A stretch of DNA of 14,333 nucleotides from CAZIVO01 sp964542765. Its GTDB lineage: Bacteria > Planctomycetota > UBA1135 > UBA2386. Position numbers and translations under genes: made by a program. Numbering within the stretch: the stretch's first letter is position 1; each line of letters begins with the position of its first letter. The stretch is from positions 1-14,333 of the forward strand of contig CAZIVO010000098.1 of the NCBI GenBank assembly GCA_964542765.1, given 5' to 3'. A model generated the notes under the pieces. The model ran no database searches. It was not told where the DNA came from and saw only the letters and a program-made list of their open reading frames with translations. This document shows positions 1-6,563 of this stretch, in pieces.

Positions 1-1
1 C

Positions 2-1816
2 CGTACGATTCTTCTCGATGGCCTGGGCGACGAGCGGTTCGAGATCGTGTACCGGCGTCGGCGCGCGACTTCGTCCCGAACATCGCGGCTCGATGTCGCC
101 TGGAAGGGGCTTCGGACGCAAGTAGAGCAGTGGTTCAATCAACCGGAGTCCACCAAGACCGTCGAGTACTTGCGACCGGTAATGAAATCGAATGCCTGTT
201 CCTCCTGTCAGGGAGATAGGTTGGGCTTGGCGCAACGCAGTGTCACGGTCGGCGGCATCAGTCTGCCGGCCTTCACCCGAAAGACCGTGGTGGAGGCTCA
301 GGCTTCGCTCCGAAAAATGCGGCTGCGCAAGGCAGAACGAGCGATTTCGAAGGATGTGATCCGGGAGATAGAAAGTCGACTGAGTTTCCTCGGCGCTGTC
401 GGCCTGGGTTACCTCACTCTGGACCGCTCTGCTGCAACCTTGTCGGGTGGCGAAGCACAAAGGATCCGTCTGGCGACTCAACTTGGAAATAGGCTGGTCG
501 GAGTGCTCTATGTTCTGGATGAGCCAACCGTGGGGCTTCACCCGCGCGATACCGATCGATTGTTGAGCACGCTGATGGATCTGCGCGACCTCGGCAACAC
601 CGTGGTGGTGGTCGAGCACGACGAACGGATGATCCGTGCAGCCGATTGGGTTCTGGATCTCGGTCCTGGTGCCGGCCAGAAGGGTGGGCGAGTGGTGGCT
701 TGCGGGACTCCCGCTGAAGTGGCGCAGGCGGATAGTCTGACGGGCCGCTATCTTCGCCAGGAACTGCAGATAGAGACTCCGGCGACCCGCCGCCAGCCAC
801 AGGGGGGATGGACTCTTGCCGGACTGCGGGTGAACAACCTCAAGAAGCTCACGGTCGAGTTTCCGGCCGGTGTCTTGACAGCGGTCACGGGGGTTTCGGG
901 CTCCGGCAAGTCCTCGCTGGTTCTCGGCGCCCTCTTGCCCGCTTTGCGCACCGGAGAGTTAAAGGCGAAGGGATCGGCGGCGAAGAAGGTCGCAGTGATC
1001 GTTGTTGACCAGAGTCCTATCGGCACCACGCCATCGAGCAATCCCGCGACCTATACGAATCTTTTCACGCCGATCCGGCAATTGTTCGCTGCCTTGCCGG
1101 AGTCCCGCGTCAAGGGTTTTGGTCCCGGTCGCTTCTCGTTCAATCTGCGTGGCGGGCGTTGCGAGGCTTGCGAAGGCAAGGGACAACTCCGGATCGAGAT
1201 GCATTTCTTGGCGGATGTTTGGGTGACTTGTGAGACCTGCAAGGGGCAACGCTACAACGCGGAAACCCTCGTGGTCAGGTACAGGGGCAAACACATCGCC
1301 GATGTCCTGGACATGGAGGCGGCCGATGCCGTGGCGTTCTTCGGTGATCATCCCCGGATTGCGAAGCCGCTGGATCTTCTCGCCGATGTGGGCCTTGGTT
1401 ACCTGCGCCTGGGGCAGCCGGCCAATACCTTGTCCGGTGGCGAGGCGCAGCGGATCAAGCTCGTTTCGCATCTGGCGCGGAGGTCGAGGGAGGGCAATTT
1501 GTTCCTGCTCGACGAGCCGACGACAGGGCTGCATCTCGACGATGTCGCAAAGCTGATCCAGGTGTTTCAGCGACTGGTCGATCGGGGCGACACCGTCATC
1601 GTGATCGAGCATCATCTCGATGTGATCAAGTCGGCGGACCGGGTCATCGAGTTGGGTCCCGAGGCCGGGGACGAGGGCGGTGAAATCACTGCAGAGGGAA
1701 CTCCCGAAGAAGTTGCTCGTGTCAAGAAGAGTCACACAGGGCGTTTTCTGGCCGAGCTGATCGGTAAGCCCGGGCCCCGGCGCCGGGGTGCGGTTGAGAA
1801 GGAGGGGGCGAGGTGA
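2..1816 (+). CDS. uvrA: Excinuclease ABC subunit A (UvrA), C-terminal part
   Basis: UvrA is the ATPase that finds DNA lesions with UvrB in nucleotide excision repair. The reading frame is open from the left edge, so the N-terminus (first Walker A, UvrB-binding region) lies outside the window. Seen in order: a CSSCQGDRL zinc-module remnant (197-208), LSGGEAQR (440-463) and VLDEP (512-526) of the first ATPase, the second Walker A TGVSGSGKSS (887-916), DQSPIG, the second zinc module CEAC-X19-CETC (1160-1241), a second LSGGEAQR (about 1433-1456) and LLDEPTTGLH. This order is diagnostic of UvrA. The stretch from the second Walker A to DQSPIG looks some nine residues shorter than I recall for E. 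coli UvrA. The C-terminal tail is short and basic. Whether this is standard (about 940 aa) or a longer tandem form cannot be told here. The in-frame GTG at 47 is internal, because clear UvrA sequence (ILLDGLGDERFEI) precedes it. Confidence 0.96.
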   Translation, partial: RTILLDGLGDERFEIVYRRRRATSSRTSRLDVAWKGLRTQVEQWFNQPESTKTVEYLRPVMKSNACSSCQGDRLGLAQRSVTVGGISLPAFTRKTVVEAQASLRKMRLRKAERAISKDVIREIESRLSFLGAVGLGYLTLDRSAATLSGGEAQRIRLATQLGNRLVGVLYVLDEPTVGLHPRDTDRLLSTLMDLRDLGNTVVVVEHDERMIRAADWVLDLGPGAGQKGGRVVACGTPAEVAQADSLTGRYLRQELQIETPATRRQPQGGWTLAGLRVNNLKKLTVEFPAGVLTAVTGVSGSGKSSLVLGALLPALRTGELKAKGSAAKKVAVIVVDQSPIGTTPSSNPATYTNLFTPIRQLFAALPESRVKGFGPGRFSFNLRGGRCEACEGKGQLRIEMHFLADVWVTCETCKGQRYNAETLVVRYRGKHIADVLDMEAADAVAFFGDHPRIAKPLDLLADVGLGYLRLGQPANTLSGGEAQRIKLVSHLARRSREGNLFLLDEPTTGLHLDDVAKLIQVFQRLVDRGDTVIVIEHHLDVIKSADRVIELGPEAGDEGGEITAEGTPEEVARVKKSHTGRFLAELIGKPGPRRRGAVEKEGAR

Positions 1817-1859
1817 GGCGGGCACCCATCTTTTCGTCCGCGTTTGGCTTCTTCCATGC

Positions 1860-1864
1860 GAGGG
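1860..1864 (+). promoter_or_regulatory. Ribosome binding site (GAGGG) for the ThiE-like gene
   Basis: GAGGG lies 7 bases before GTG 1872 and 10 before ATG 1875. It supports those starts over the far-upstream GTG at 1788, which would overlap uvrA and add a sequence unlike the family. A second purine run, GGGAGGAG (1886-1893), sits almost against ATG 1896, so that start cannot be excluded. Confidence 0.45.
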
Positions 1865-1874
1865 CTGTCTCGTG

Positions 1875-2498
1875 ATGTCTCCACCGGGAGGAGTCATGCT
1901 GGTGACGGATGGCCGCGCCGATGCTGAACGGATAGAGGAGATGGTGACGGCGACGGTCGATGTGGGTTTGCGGTGCGTGCAGATCCGCGAGGGTGATATG
2001 CCGACGCGCGAACTCGCCCGACTCTGCGGACGTTGTCGGGCCATTCTCGACGAGGTTGATGGTTGGCTTGTCGTGAATGACCGGGTGGATATCGCGGCTG
2101 CGGATCTGGCTCATGGGGTGCATCTGGGCTGGCGTTCGCTGACGCCGAGCGATGCTCGCCGGGTGGTTGGTGTTCGACCGGTCGGTTTTTCGGCGCATGA
2201 TGAGGGCGAGATCGTCTGGGCTGTCGATCAGGGAGCCGATTACGTGGTCCTGGCGCCCGTTCATCCAACGTCCAGCAAGCCAGGGGCTCAGGCGCTCGGG
2301 ACGCAAGCAGCGATGGTCATGAGTCGCGCTGTGGATGTGCCGGTGATCTGGCTCGGCGGGATCACGGCGGCCAAGATTCTGGAATGGCGGGGCTTCGTGC
2401 CCGATGGTGTCGCCGTCATGAGTGCTATCTGTGATCATTCCCGGCCTGCCGAGGCGGCGGCAGAGATCTTGCAAGCATGGGGCGAGGTGCAGCGATGA
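1875..2498 (+). CDS. thiE: ThiE/TenI-family protein, likely thiamin phosphate synthase
   Basis: ThiE joins HMP-pyrophosphate and thiazole phosphate into thiamin monophosphate. TenI is its thiazole tautomerase relative. The 207-residue protein has the family's TIM-barrel signature: MLVTDGRAD (strand 1), VQIRE (35-39), VVNDRVDIA (66-74), GVHLG (81-85), GFSAH (104-108), ADYVVLAPVHPTSSKPG (121-137), WLGGIT (159-164) and DGVAVMSAI (177-185). Compared with B. subtilis ThiE, the phosphate-side Asn-Asp (68-69), Ser106, Thr132 and Lys135 are present. The usual Lys of QxREK is Gly40, and the second metal-ligand Asp position appears to be Ser88. It could therefore be a divergent ThiE or a TenI-like protein. 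Start: ATG 1875 (or GTG 1872) follows GAGGG at 1860-1864. ATG 1896 is an alternative but would trim the first strand. thiL lies two genes downstream, which favours a thiamin role. Confidence 0.82.
   Translation: MSPPGGVMLVTDGRADAERIEEMVTATVDVGLRCVQIREGDMPTRELARLCGRCRAILDEVDGWLVVNDRVDIAAADLAHGVHLGWRSLTPSDARRVVGVRPVGFSAHDEGEIVWAVDQGADYVVLAPVHPTSSKPGAQALGTQAAMVMSRAVDVPVIWLGGITAAKILEWRGFVPDGVAVMSAICDHSRPAEAAAEILQAWGEVQR
2484..2487 (+). promoter_or_regulatory. Ribosome binding site (GAGG) for the S26-like gene
   Basis: GAGG sits 7 bases before ATG 2495, which forms an ATGA overlap with the upstream stop. This favours 2495 over the in-frame ATG at 2477, which has no such site. Confidence 0.5.
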
Positions 2499-2896
2499 AC
2501 CCACGGAGATTACGTAGATGGGTCGTCGCGGCGAGCCTGGGTCTCCTCGTGGTGAGTTGCATCTATCTTTTCTTGCGCTTTGGATCGATCACCGTTCCTG
2601 CCGGCATGGACACCATGAGCGGTACACATCCGCCAGGAACATGGTGCCTGGTGGAAAAGACCCCTCGGGTCCTGGTAGCCAAGCGGTCGGTGGTCTTCAT
2701 CGAGGTCGAGCCCGGTCAGCATCTTCTGAGTAGGGTTGAGGCGATCGAGCCCGATGGTGCGATTCGCATCCGGCACGACATGCGCGACTCCGGTTTCTTG
2801 CGTTTCGAGGCCGCGAGCTATCCGCGTTCAGCCGTGATCGCCCTGGTCCTCACACATTTCCCCCCCGAATCAGGTGAGTCTTTCGATGGTCGATGA
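2495..2896 (+). CDS. Small one-pass membrane protein, degenerate signal-peptidase-I-like (S26) fold
   Basis: A 133-residue protein with a basic N-terminus (MNPRRLRRW) and one hydrophobic segment (about 9-28), so N-in with the rest outside the cytosol. The remainder follows the layout of S26 signal peptidases: VPAGMDTM (34-41) where VPSGSMxPT is expected, GTWCLVEK (48-55) for GDxVLVxK, AKRSVVFIEV (62-71) for RGDVVVF, LLSRVEAIEPDG (77-88) for YVKRVxGLPGD, and YPRSAVIALVLTHF near the end for VPxxxVxGRVxxxF. The nucleophile Ser appears absent and the general-base Lys position is Ser79, so peptidase activity is unlikely. The resemblance is read by eye and is an inference. A lipobox reading (VVSC, Cys22) is possible but less likely, because hydrophobic sequence continues past it. 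The start overlaps the previous stop by ATGA. The 3' end overlaps thiL, so the gene is translationally coupled to the thiamin genes on both sides. Confidence 0.72.
   Translation: MNPRRLRRWVVAASLGLLVVSCIYLFLRFGSITVPAGMDTMSGTHPPGTWCLVEKTPRVLVAKRSVVFIEVEPGQHLLSRVEAIEPDGAIRIRHDMRDSGFLRFEAASYPRSAVIALVLTHFPPESGESFDGR
2872..2878 (+). promoter_or_regulatory. Ribosome binding site (AGGTGAG) that decides the thiL start
   Basis: AGGTGAG ends 7 bases before ATG 2886, a good spacing. The in-frame GTG at 2874 lies inside this motif and would have no binding site of its own, so ATG 2886 is the better start. The site lies within the coding sequence of the preceding gene. Confidence 0.65.
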
Positions 2897-3803
2897 GCGC
2901 GCGTTGACCCGATCGTTCGCGACCTTGTTTGGCAAGCCTGGTCGTCAGGTCACGGTCGGGATCGGCGATGATGCGGCCGTGGTCCGCAATCAGGCGCAGC
3001 AATCCGTGCTCGCCTGTGATCCGGTGGTCGAGGGCGTGCACTTCGAATCGACGGCTCCGGCCGCCCTGATCGGGGCGAAGGCTGTCAATCGCAACCTGTC
3101 CGATCTCGCTGCAATGGGTGCTGTCCCCGATTACCTCCTGGTGTCTCTTTTGCTGCCTGGTGATCTGACATCACCACGCCGTCGCTCCTTGTTGCGTGGT
3201 CTGCGGACGGCGGCGGATCGGGCTGGTTGTGCGATTGTCGGCGGTGATGTCGCTCGCACTCCGGGACCCTTGACCGTGACCGTGACCGCAGTGGGTCACC
3301 TCTGTGGCCGTATACTGCGCCGCAAGGATGCTCGTGTTGGCGATACCGTGCACGTGACCGGAAGACTTGGCGGCTCTGCGTTGGGCCGGCATCTTCGCTT
3401 TCGAGCCGCGACCGATGAGGGTGTCTGGCTCTCGAAATGTTCCGGCATCGGTGCCGTGATCGATGTCAGTGATGGGTTTCTCCTGGATCTCCATACCCTG
3501 TTGATCGCGTCCGGCGGACTCGGTGCCGAGATCGATGCCGAGGCTGTGCCGGTGCATCCATCGAGTCGTCGCTTGGCACGGCGAACGGGCCGTACCCCTC
3601 TCGAGCATGCTCTCGAGGATGGTGAGGACCATGTGTTGCTCTTCACTGTCCGGAAGGATGCCAGGTTGCGGGTGCCGCCGCGTTTTTCGGAGGTCATGAA
3701 GGAGCCTGTCGGAGTCCTCTCACGGCGGCCTGGACTGCGTCTTCGCAGGGCTGAGGGCGGCCTCGTCAAACTCTCCCCCGAGGGATTCAAGCATGACCTC
3801 TGA
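2886..3803 (+). CDS. thiL: Thiamine-monophosphate kinase (ThiL)
   Basis: ThiL phosphorylates thiamin monophosphate to thiamin diphosphate with ATP, in the cytosol. The 305-residue protein carries the family signature in order: GIGDDAAVV (25-33), CDPVVEGVHF (44-53; the metal-binding Asp is kept), KAVNRNLSDLAAMGA (65-79), IVGGDVAR (117-124), GDTVHVTGRLGGSALG (152-167), VIDVSDGF (191-198), EDGEDHVLLFT (244-254) and a GFKHDL tail in place of the usual GxDHF. The stretch between GSALG and VIDVSDG is on the short side and has ATDEG where PRxxEG is usual. Length is normal for the family. It starts inside the 3' end of the S26-like gene, and its own stop lies 11 bases into tsaE, so translation is coupled through the cluster. 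With the ThiE-like gene it gives two consecutive steps of thiamin diphosphate synthesis. Confidence 0.95.
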   Translation: MVDERALTRSFATLFGKPGRQVTVGIGDDAAVVRNQAQQSVLACDPVVEGVHFESTAPAALIGAKAVNRNLSDLAAMGAVPDYLLVSLLLPGDLTSPRRRSLLRGLRTAADRAGCAIVGGDVARTPGPLTVTVTAVGHLCGRILRRKDARVGDTVHVTGRLGGSALGRHLRFRAATDEGVWLSKCSGIGAVIDVSDGFLLDLHTLLIASGGLGAEIDAEAVPVHPSSRRLARRTGRTPLEHALEDGEDHVLLFTVRKDARLRVPPRFSEVMKEPVGVLSRRPGLRLRRAEGGLVKLSPEGFKHDL

Positions 3804-4317
3804 TGCCTGTCCGGGTTTCCTGCCGCCGGGTCAGCCAGGGCCCGAGGTGCGGATCACAGGTGTCGAGGAGACCGAGGCCCTCGGGCAGTGGCTAGGCGAG
3901 AGATTGCAGGCCGGGCAGGCGCTGGCCTTGTCGGGTGAACTGGGGGCGGGCAAGACCTGCCTCGCCCGTGGTCTGGCCAGGGGACTGGGAGTCGAGGAAC
4001 CCGATGAGGTGTGCAGTCCGACGTATCTTTTGGTGATGGAGCACCCGGGAGAGCGATCGATGCTGCACGTGGATGCTTATTTACCCGACAAACTCCGGAG
4101 CTTTCTCGAGGATGGGGGGATCGATTACCTCGCCGAGACGCGCGGTGTGTTGGTTGTGGAATGGGCGGAGCGAATCGCGGATTTCCTGCCGGTAGGAACC
4201 TTGTGGGCCCGGTTGGAGGCCGCTACCGACCCCGAAGTCCGACGAGTTTGCTTCTATGATCCATCGGGTCTATTTGCGTGGATTGCAGGAATCGAGGAAC
4301 TTTTTCCTGGTTGTTGA
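3793..4317 (+). CDS. tsaE: tRNA t6A37 biosynthesis ATPase TsaE (YjeE family)
   Basis: TsaE is the small ATPase that works with TsaD and TsaB to make N6-threonylcarbamoyladenosine at position 37 of ANN-decoding tRNAs. The 174-residue protein shows the family motifs: Walker A GELGAGKT (48-55), the SPTYLL switch-like segment (75-80), LHVDAYLPDK (91-100) where HxDxYR is usual, and VVEWAER (121-127), the Walker-B-like Glu-Trp element. An N-terminal extension of about 18 residues precedes the core (VRITGVEETEALGQWLGERL), which may mean that translation can also begin a little later. ATG 3793 overlaps the thiL stop by 11 bases. It is the last member of the tightly overlapping run that begins with the ThiE-like gene. 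Confidence 0.95.
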   Translation: MTSDACPGFLPPGQPGPEVRITGVEETEALGQWLGERLQAGQALALSGELGAGKTCLARGLARGLGVEEPDEVCSPTYLLVMEHPGERSMLHVDAYLPDKLRSFLEDGGIDYLAETRGVLVVEWAERIADFLPVGTLWARLEAATDPEVRRVCFYDPSGLFAWIAGIEELFPGC

Positions 4318-4353
4318 ACCAACTCGCTGATTTTCCGTTCTATTACTGAAGCC

Positions 4354-5037
4354 ATGCCCGTTCGTCCTGGATCCGGTCGTCGAAGGTCCTCCGCTGCCTC
4401 TGCGGGGGAGGCTGGCGATTTGCTTGCAGCTTTCCGGCAGGGTGACGAGGCGGCGTTCGAGGGCATTGTCGGCGAGTATCACGTTCGCTTGATCCAGTTC
4501 TTCTACCGGCTGTGCTGGGATCGAGATCGTGCCGAGGACTTCACCCAGGAGCTTTTCATAAAGCTTCTCAAGGGTGCGCACCGCTATCGCTCCCAGGGCA
4601 AGCTGTCGACCTTCATCTTCAGGGTTGCGACCAATCTCTGGATAGATCATTACCGGTCGATCCGGCCCCAGCCGAGACTCTACTCTCTCGACAAGGCGGT
4701 CCATGGCCCGGAGGGGAGAGAGGGATCGCAGGCGGGATCGGTTCCGGCCAAGGATGCTGGCCCTGTAGAGAGGACGATCGATGGTGAGGACAAGCGGCGA
4801 CTGAGGGCTTCTCTGGAATGCCTGACCGAGCCGCACCGGATCGTGTTCGAACTGGCTGTATACCAGGAGATGTCATATCCCGAGATCAGTTCAGTGCTGG
4901 AGATCCCGGTCGGCACCGTCAAGTCGCGGATGCACAATTCGGTGAAGGCACTCAAGGCGATGTTGCGCGATGACGAGGACGCTGGTTCCGAGGGCGACGA
5001 GCGGCGTTCCTTTCTCGACGGAGGCAAGAGAGGATGA
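4354..5037 (+). CDS. ECF-type RNA polymerase sigma factor (sigma-70 family)
   Basis: A 227-residue protein with the two domains of extracytoplasmic-function sigma factors. Region 2 is at about 25-101: AFRQGDEAAFEGIV, then the core-binding DFTQELFIKLLKG (62-74), and FIFRVATNLWIDHYRS (87-102) for -10 recognition. A linker of about 45 residues rich in Gly, Pro and charge follows. Region 4 is at about 148-205, with the helix-turn-helix MSYPEISSVLEIPVGTVKSRM (173-193). The linker is longer than in minimal ECF factors. The first 20 residues are basic and low-complexity, and no strong ribosome binding site precedes ATG 4354, so the true start could be slightly later. The 3' end overlaps the next gene by ATGA, the usual arrangement for a sigma/anti-sigma pair. 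The target promoters are unknown. A 36-base gap separates it from tsaE. Confidence 0.94.
   Translation: MPVRPGSGRRRSSAASAGEAGDLLAAFRQGDEAAFEGIVGEYHVRLIQFFYRLCWDRDRAEDFTQELFIKLLKGAHRYRSQGKLSTFIFRVATNLWIDHYRSIRPQPRLYSLDKAVHGPEGREGSQAGSVPAKDAGPVERTIDGEDKRRLRASLECLTEPHRIVFELAVYQEMSYPEISSVLEIPVGTVKSRMHNSVKALKAMLRDDEDAGSEGDERRSFLDGGKRG
5020..5024 (+). promoter_or_regulatory. Ribosome binding site (GGAGG) for the putative anti-sigma gene
   Basis: GGAGG lies 9 bases before ATG 5034 inside the sigma coding sequence, with further purines (AGAGAGG) up to the start. Together with the ATGA overlap this indicates coupled synthesis of sigma and partner. Confidence 0.6.
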
Positions 5038-6533
5038 CCGAACTCGAGATCTTTGATTGGGCTCGCGGTGGCCTCGAGGATGAAGCGATGGCCGGGTTCC
5101 GCTCGAAGCTTCAATCCGATCCGGAGATGGCGCTGGAGGCTGCCGAGACTCGAATGCTCGTCGAAGGACTGCGGTCCTTGACCACCGAGCCGACAGGCAG
5201 GGTCGAAGTGATGATGCGACATGTGGTGCGTCGGCATTGTCAGTTGCGGGGGAACTCTCCGCGATGGGTGAAAGTGGCTGACGGTGCGCGACGGGTTCAC
5301 TGGAGTCGGCCGTTGCTACAACTCGCCGGGGTGGCAGCCGCTGTCCTGGTGGCGCTGGTTCAGTGGGGGCGTCCGGGTTCCGAGGTGGCTGTCGGTGTGC
5401 GGACCGAAGTTGCTGCGGCCTTGCCCGAAGCGTCATCTGTTGCTGGCAGCCTGCCGTCGATCCACGAAGCCACAAAAAGCGAGGATTTCACGACCTTGTT
5501 CGCGGTCGGGGGCGACAGCCTGAAGCGGCAATATGATTCGTTGGAAAAACTCAATCGGGCGGGCGTACTCGGTAGCTTTGTCGGAGCAGATAACGATCTG
5601 GCCTTGCTTCGTCTCGAGTTCAGACAGCGGTTGAGCGAGCAGTCGCGACGGCGGTCCATCAGGGTTTGCGGCGGCCGGATTTCTCTCGAGGACCGGATCC
5701 AGGATATGGCTGCCGATGTGGCGGGGATGATAGGACCCAGGCTCGACTCGAAGGAAGCAGGAATCACCGAGACCTCGGTGGCTCTTCGTTCCTTGCTTGC
5801 GGCGGGCTCTACGGCTCGGGTGGGCGATCACCGCATCACGGTCCGCCGTTGTGTGGATCGAGTGATGGCAGAGATCGGCGGACTCGAAGGCGGGGAGCTT
5901 GCTTCGGCGCTTGCAGCTCTGACCGATTTTGCAGTCCTGACCGGTGGTCAGGCAGCGTCGTTGGTTGCCGAACATGCCCAGCGTCTGGCGCAGACAGCGC
6001 TGGAGCCGCGCCGTGGAAACTCCGGGCATGCGGGAGTCGAAGCCGGGACTGCGTTGCGGCGGCCTCCCTTGCTGCACTACGAGACCGCCGTGGCGAGTCT
6101 GGCGGATACCGGGCATGTGTTGCGTCTGGCGCCGGCTTTCGGGGTGCATCCCGTGCTGGCACATCGTGCCAGGCTCTTCGTCGCGGCTCACTTGCAGGAG
6201 AGATTGGCGGCGGGAGCAGATGAGCGACCGGATCTGCTGGCGGCCTTGCGGTATGGCTTTGCCGATCTTGTGGATCGGTCCGGGGTGGATCAGAAGTTGC
6301 TCCTGTGGCACGCGTCGGATCTGGTTGGCCGTTTCTATACGGCGCTCCATCACCTTGCCTGGAGTCAGTTTCCGCTGCGGCCCGGTTGGAGCGAATTCCA
6401 GCAAGAACTCCGTGGGCTGGCATCGTTGGAAACGCCGGGAAACGTCCATGATGCGGCAGCATTGCTGATGACGCTCTCGACGAACTTCGCGGCTCCGGGA
6501 TGCCTTGACGTACTGCGGCTCGCCAAGGGCTAG
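5034..6533 (+). CDS. Putative anti-sigma factor, one-pass membrane protein with large unassigned outer domain
   Basis: A 499-residue protein. Residues 1-50 (DWARGGLEDEAMAGF, LQSDPEMALEAAE, LVEGLRSL) match the pattern of anti-sigma N-terminal domains (GxLxxEExxxFExxLxxDPEL), but without the HxxxCxxC zinc site of zinc-type anti-sigmas. A basic stretch precedes one membrane helix at about 93-111 (LLQLAGVAAAVLVALVQW), which predicts N-in topology. The remaining 385 or so residues would then face the periplasm. They are mostly helical, rich in Ala, Leu and Arg, and I recognise no domain. The start is solid: GGAGG at 5020-5024, and ATG overlaps the sigma stop. Role inferred: it holds the sigma factor at the membrane until an envelope signal releases it. 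Alternatively it is a structural protein co-transcribed with the sigma gene. Identity as an anti-sigma rests on position and the N-terminal pattern only. Confidence 0.78.
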   Translation: MTELEIFDWARGGLEDEAMAGFRSKLQSDPEMALEAAETRMLVEGLRSLTTEPTGRVEVMMRHVVRRHCQLRGNSPRWVKVADGARRVHWSRPLLQLAGVAAAVLVALVQWGRPGSEVAVGVRTEVAAALPEASSVAGSLPSIHEATKSEDFTTLFAVGGDSLKRQYDSLEKLNRAGVLGSFVGADNDLALLRLEFRQRLSEQSRRRSIRVCGGRISLEDRIQDMAADVAGMIGPRLDSKEAGITETSVALRSLLAAGSTARVGDHRITVRRCVDRVMAEIGGLEGGELASALAALTDFAVLTGGQAASLVAEHAQRLAQTALEPRRGNSGHAGVEAGTALRRPPLLHYETAVASLADTGHVLRLAPAFGVHPVLAHRARLFVAAHLQERLAAGADERPDLLAALRYGFADLVDRSGVDQKLLLWHASDLVGRFYTALHHLAWSQFPLRPGWSEFQQELRGLASLETPGNVHDAAALLMTLSTNFAAPGCLDVLRLAKG

Positions 6534-6563
6534 TCTCGCGGCTATCGTCGCGGGTGGTTCGTC

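Noticed and set aside
1788..1874. Upstream extension of the ThiE-like gene from GTG 1788
   Set aside because: The added 29 residues (RLRRRGRGEAG...) are unlike the family and overlap uvrA. GAGGG at 1860-1864 supports 1872 or 1875.
959..2044. Long - strand open frame (361 codons) antisense to uvrA and the ThiE-like gene
   Set aside because: It runs across two well-identified + strand genes, its translation has no recognisable motif, and it is rich in Arg, Pro and Ser as expected for a GC-rich shadow frame.
4311..4346. Sigma-70 style promoter before the ECF gene (TTGTTG with TATTAC)
   Set aside because: The spacing between the two hexamers is 24 bases, too long. No ECF-type GGAAC/-10 pair with proper spacing was convincing either.
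5666..6223. Alternative + frame of 185 codons rich in Gly, Ser, Cys and Arg
   Set aside because: It lies wholly inside the 5034-6533 gene and its composition is typical of an off-frame reading.
5433..6449. Long - strand open frame (338 codons) opposite the putative anti-sigma gene
   Set aside because: The + strand frame has an ATGA overlap, a strong ribosome site, an anti-sigma-like N-terminus and a membrane helix. The antisense product has low-complexity Arg/Gln/Pro content.
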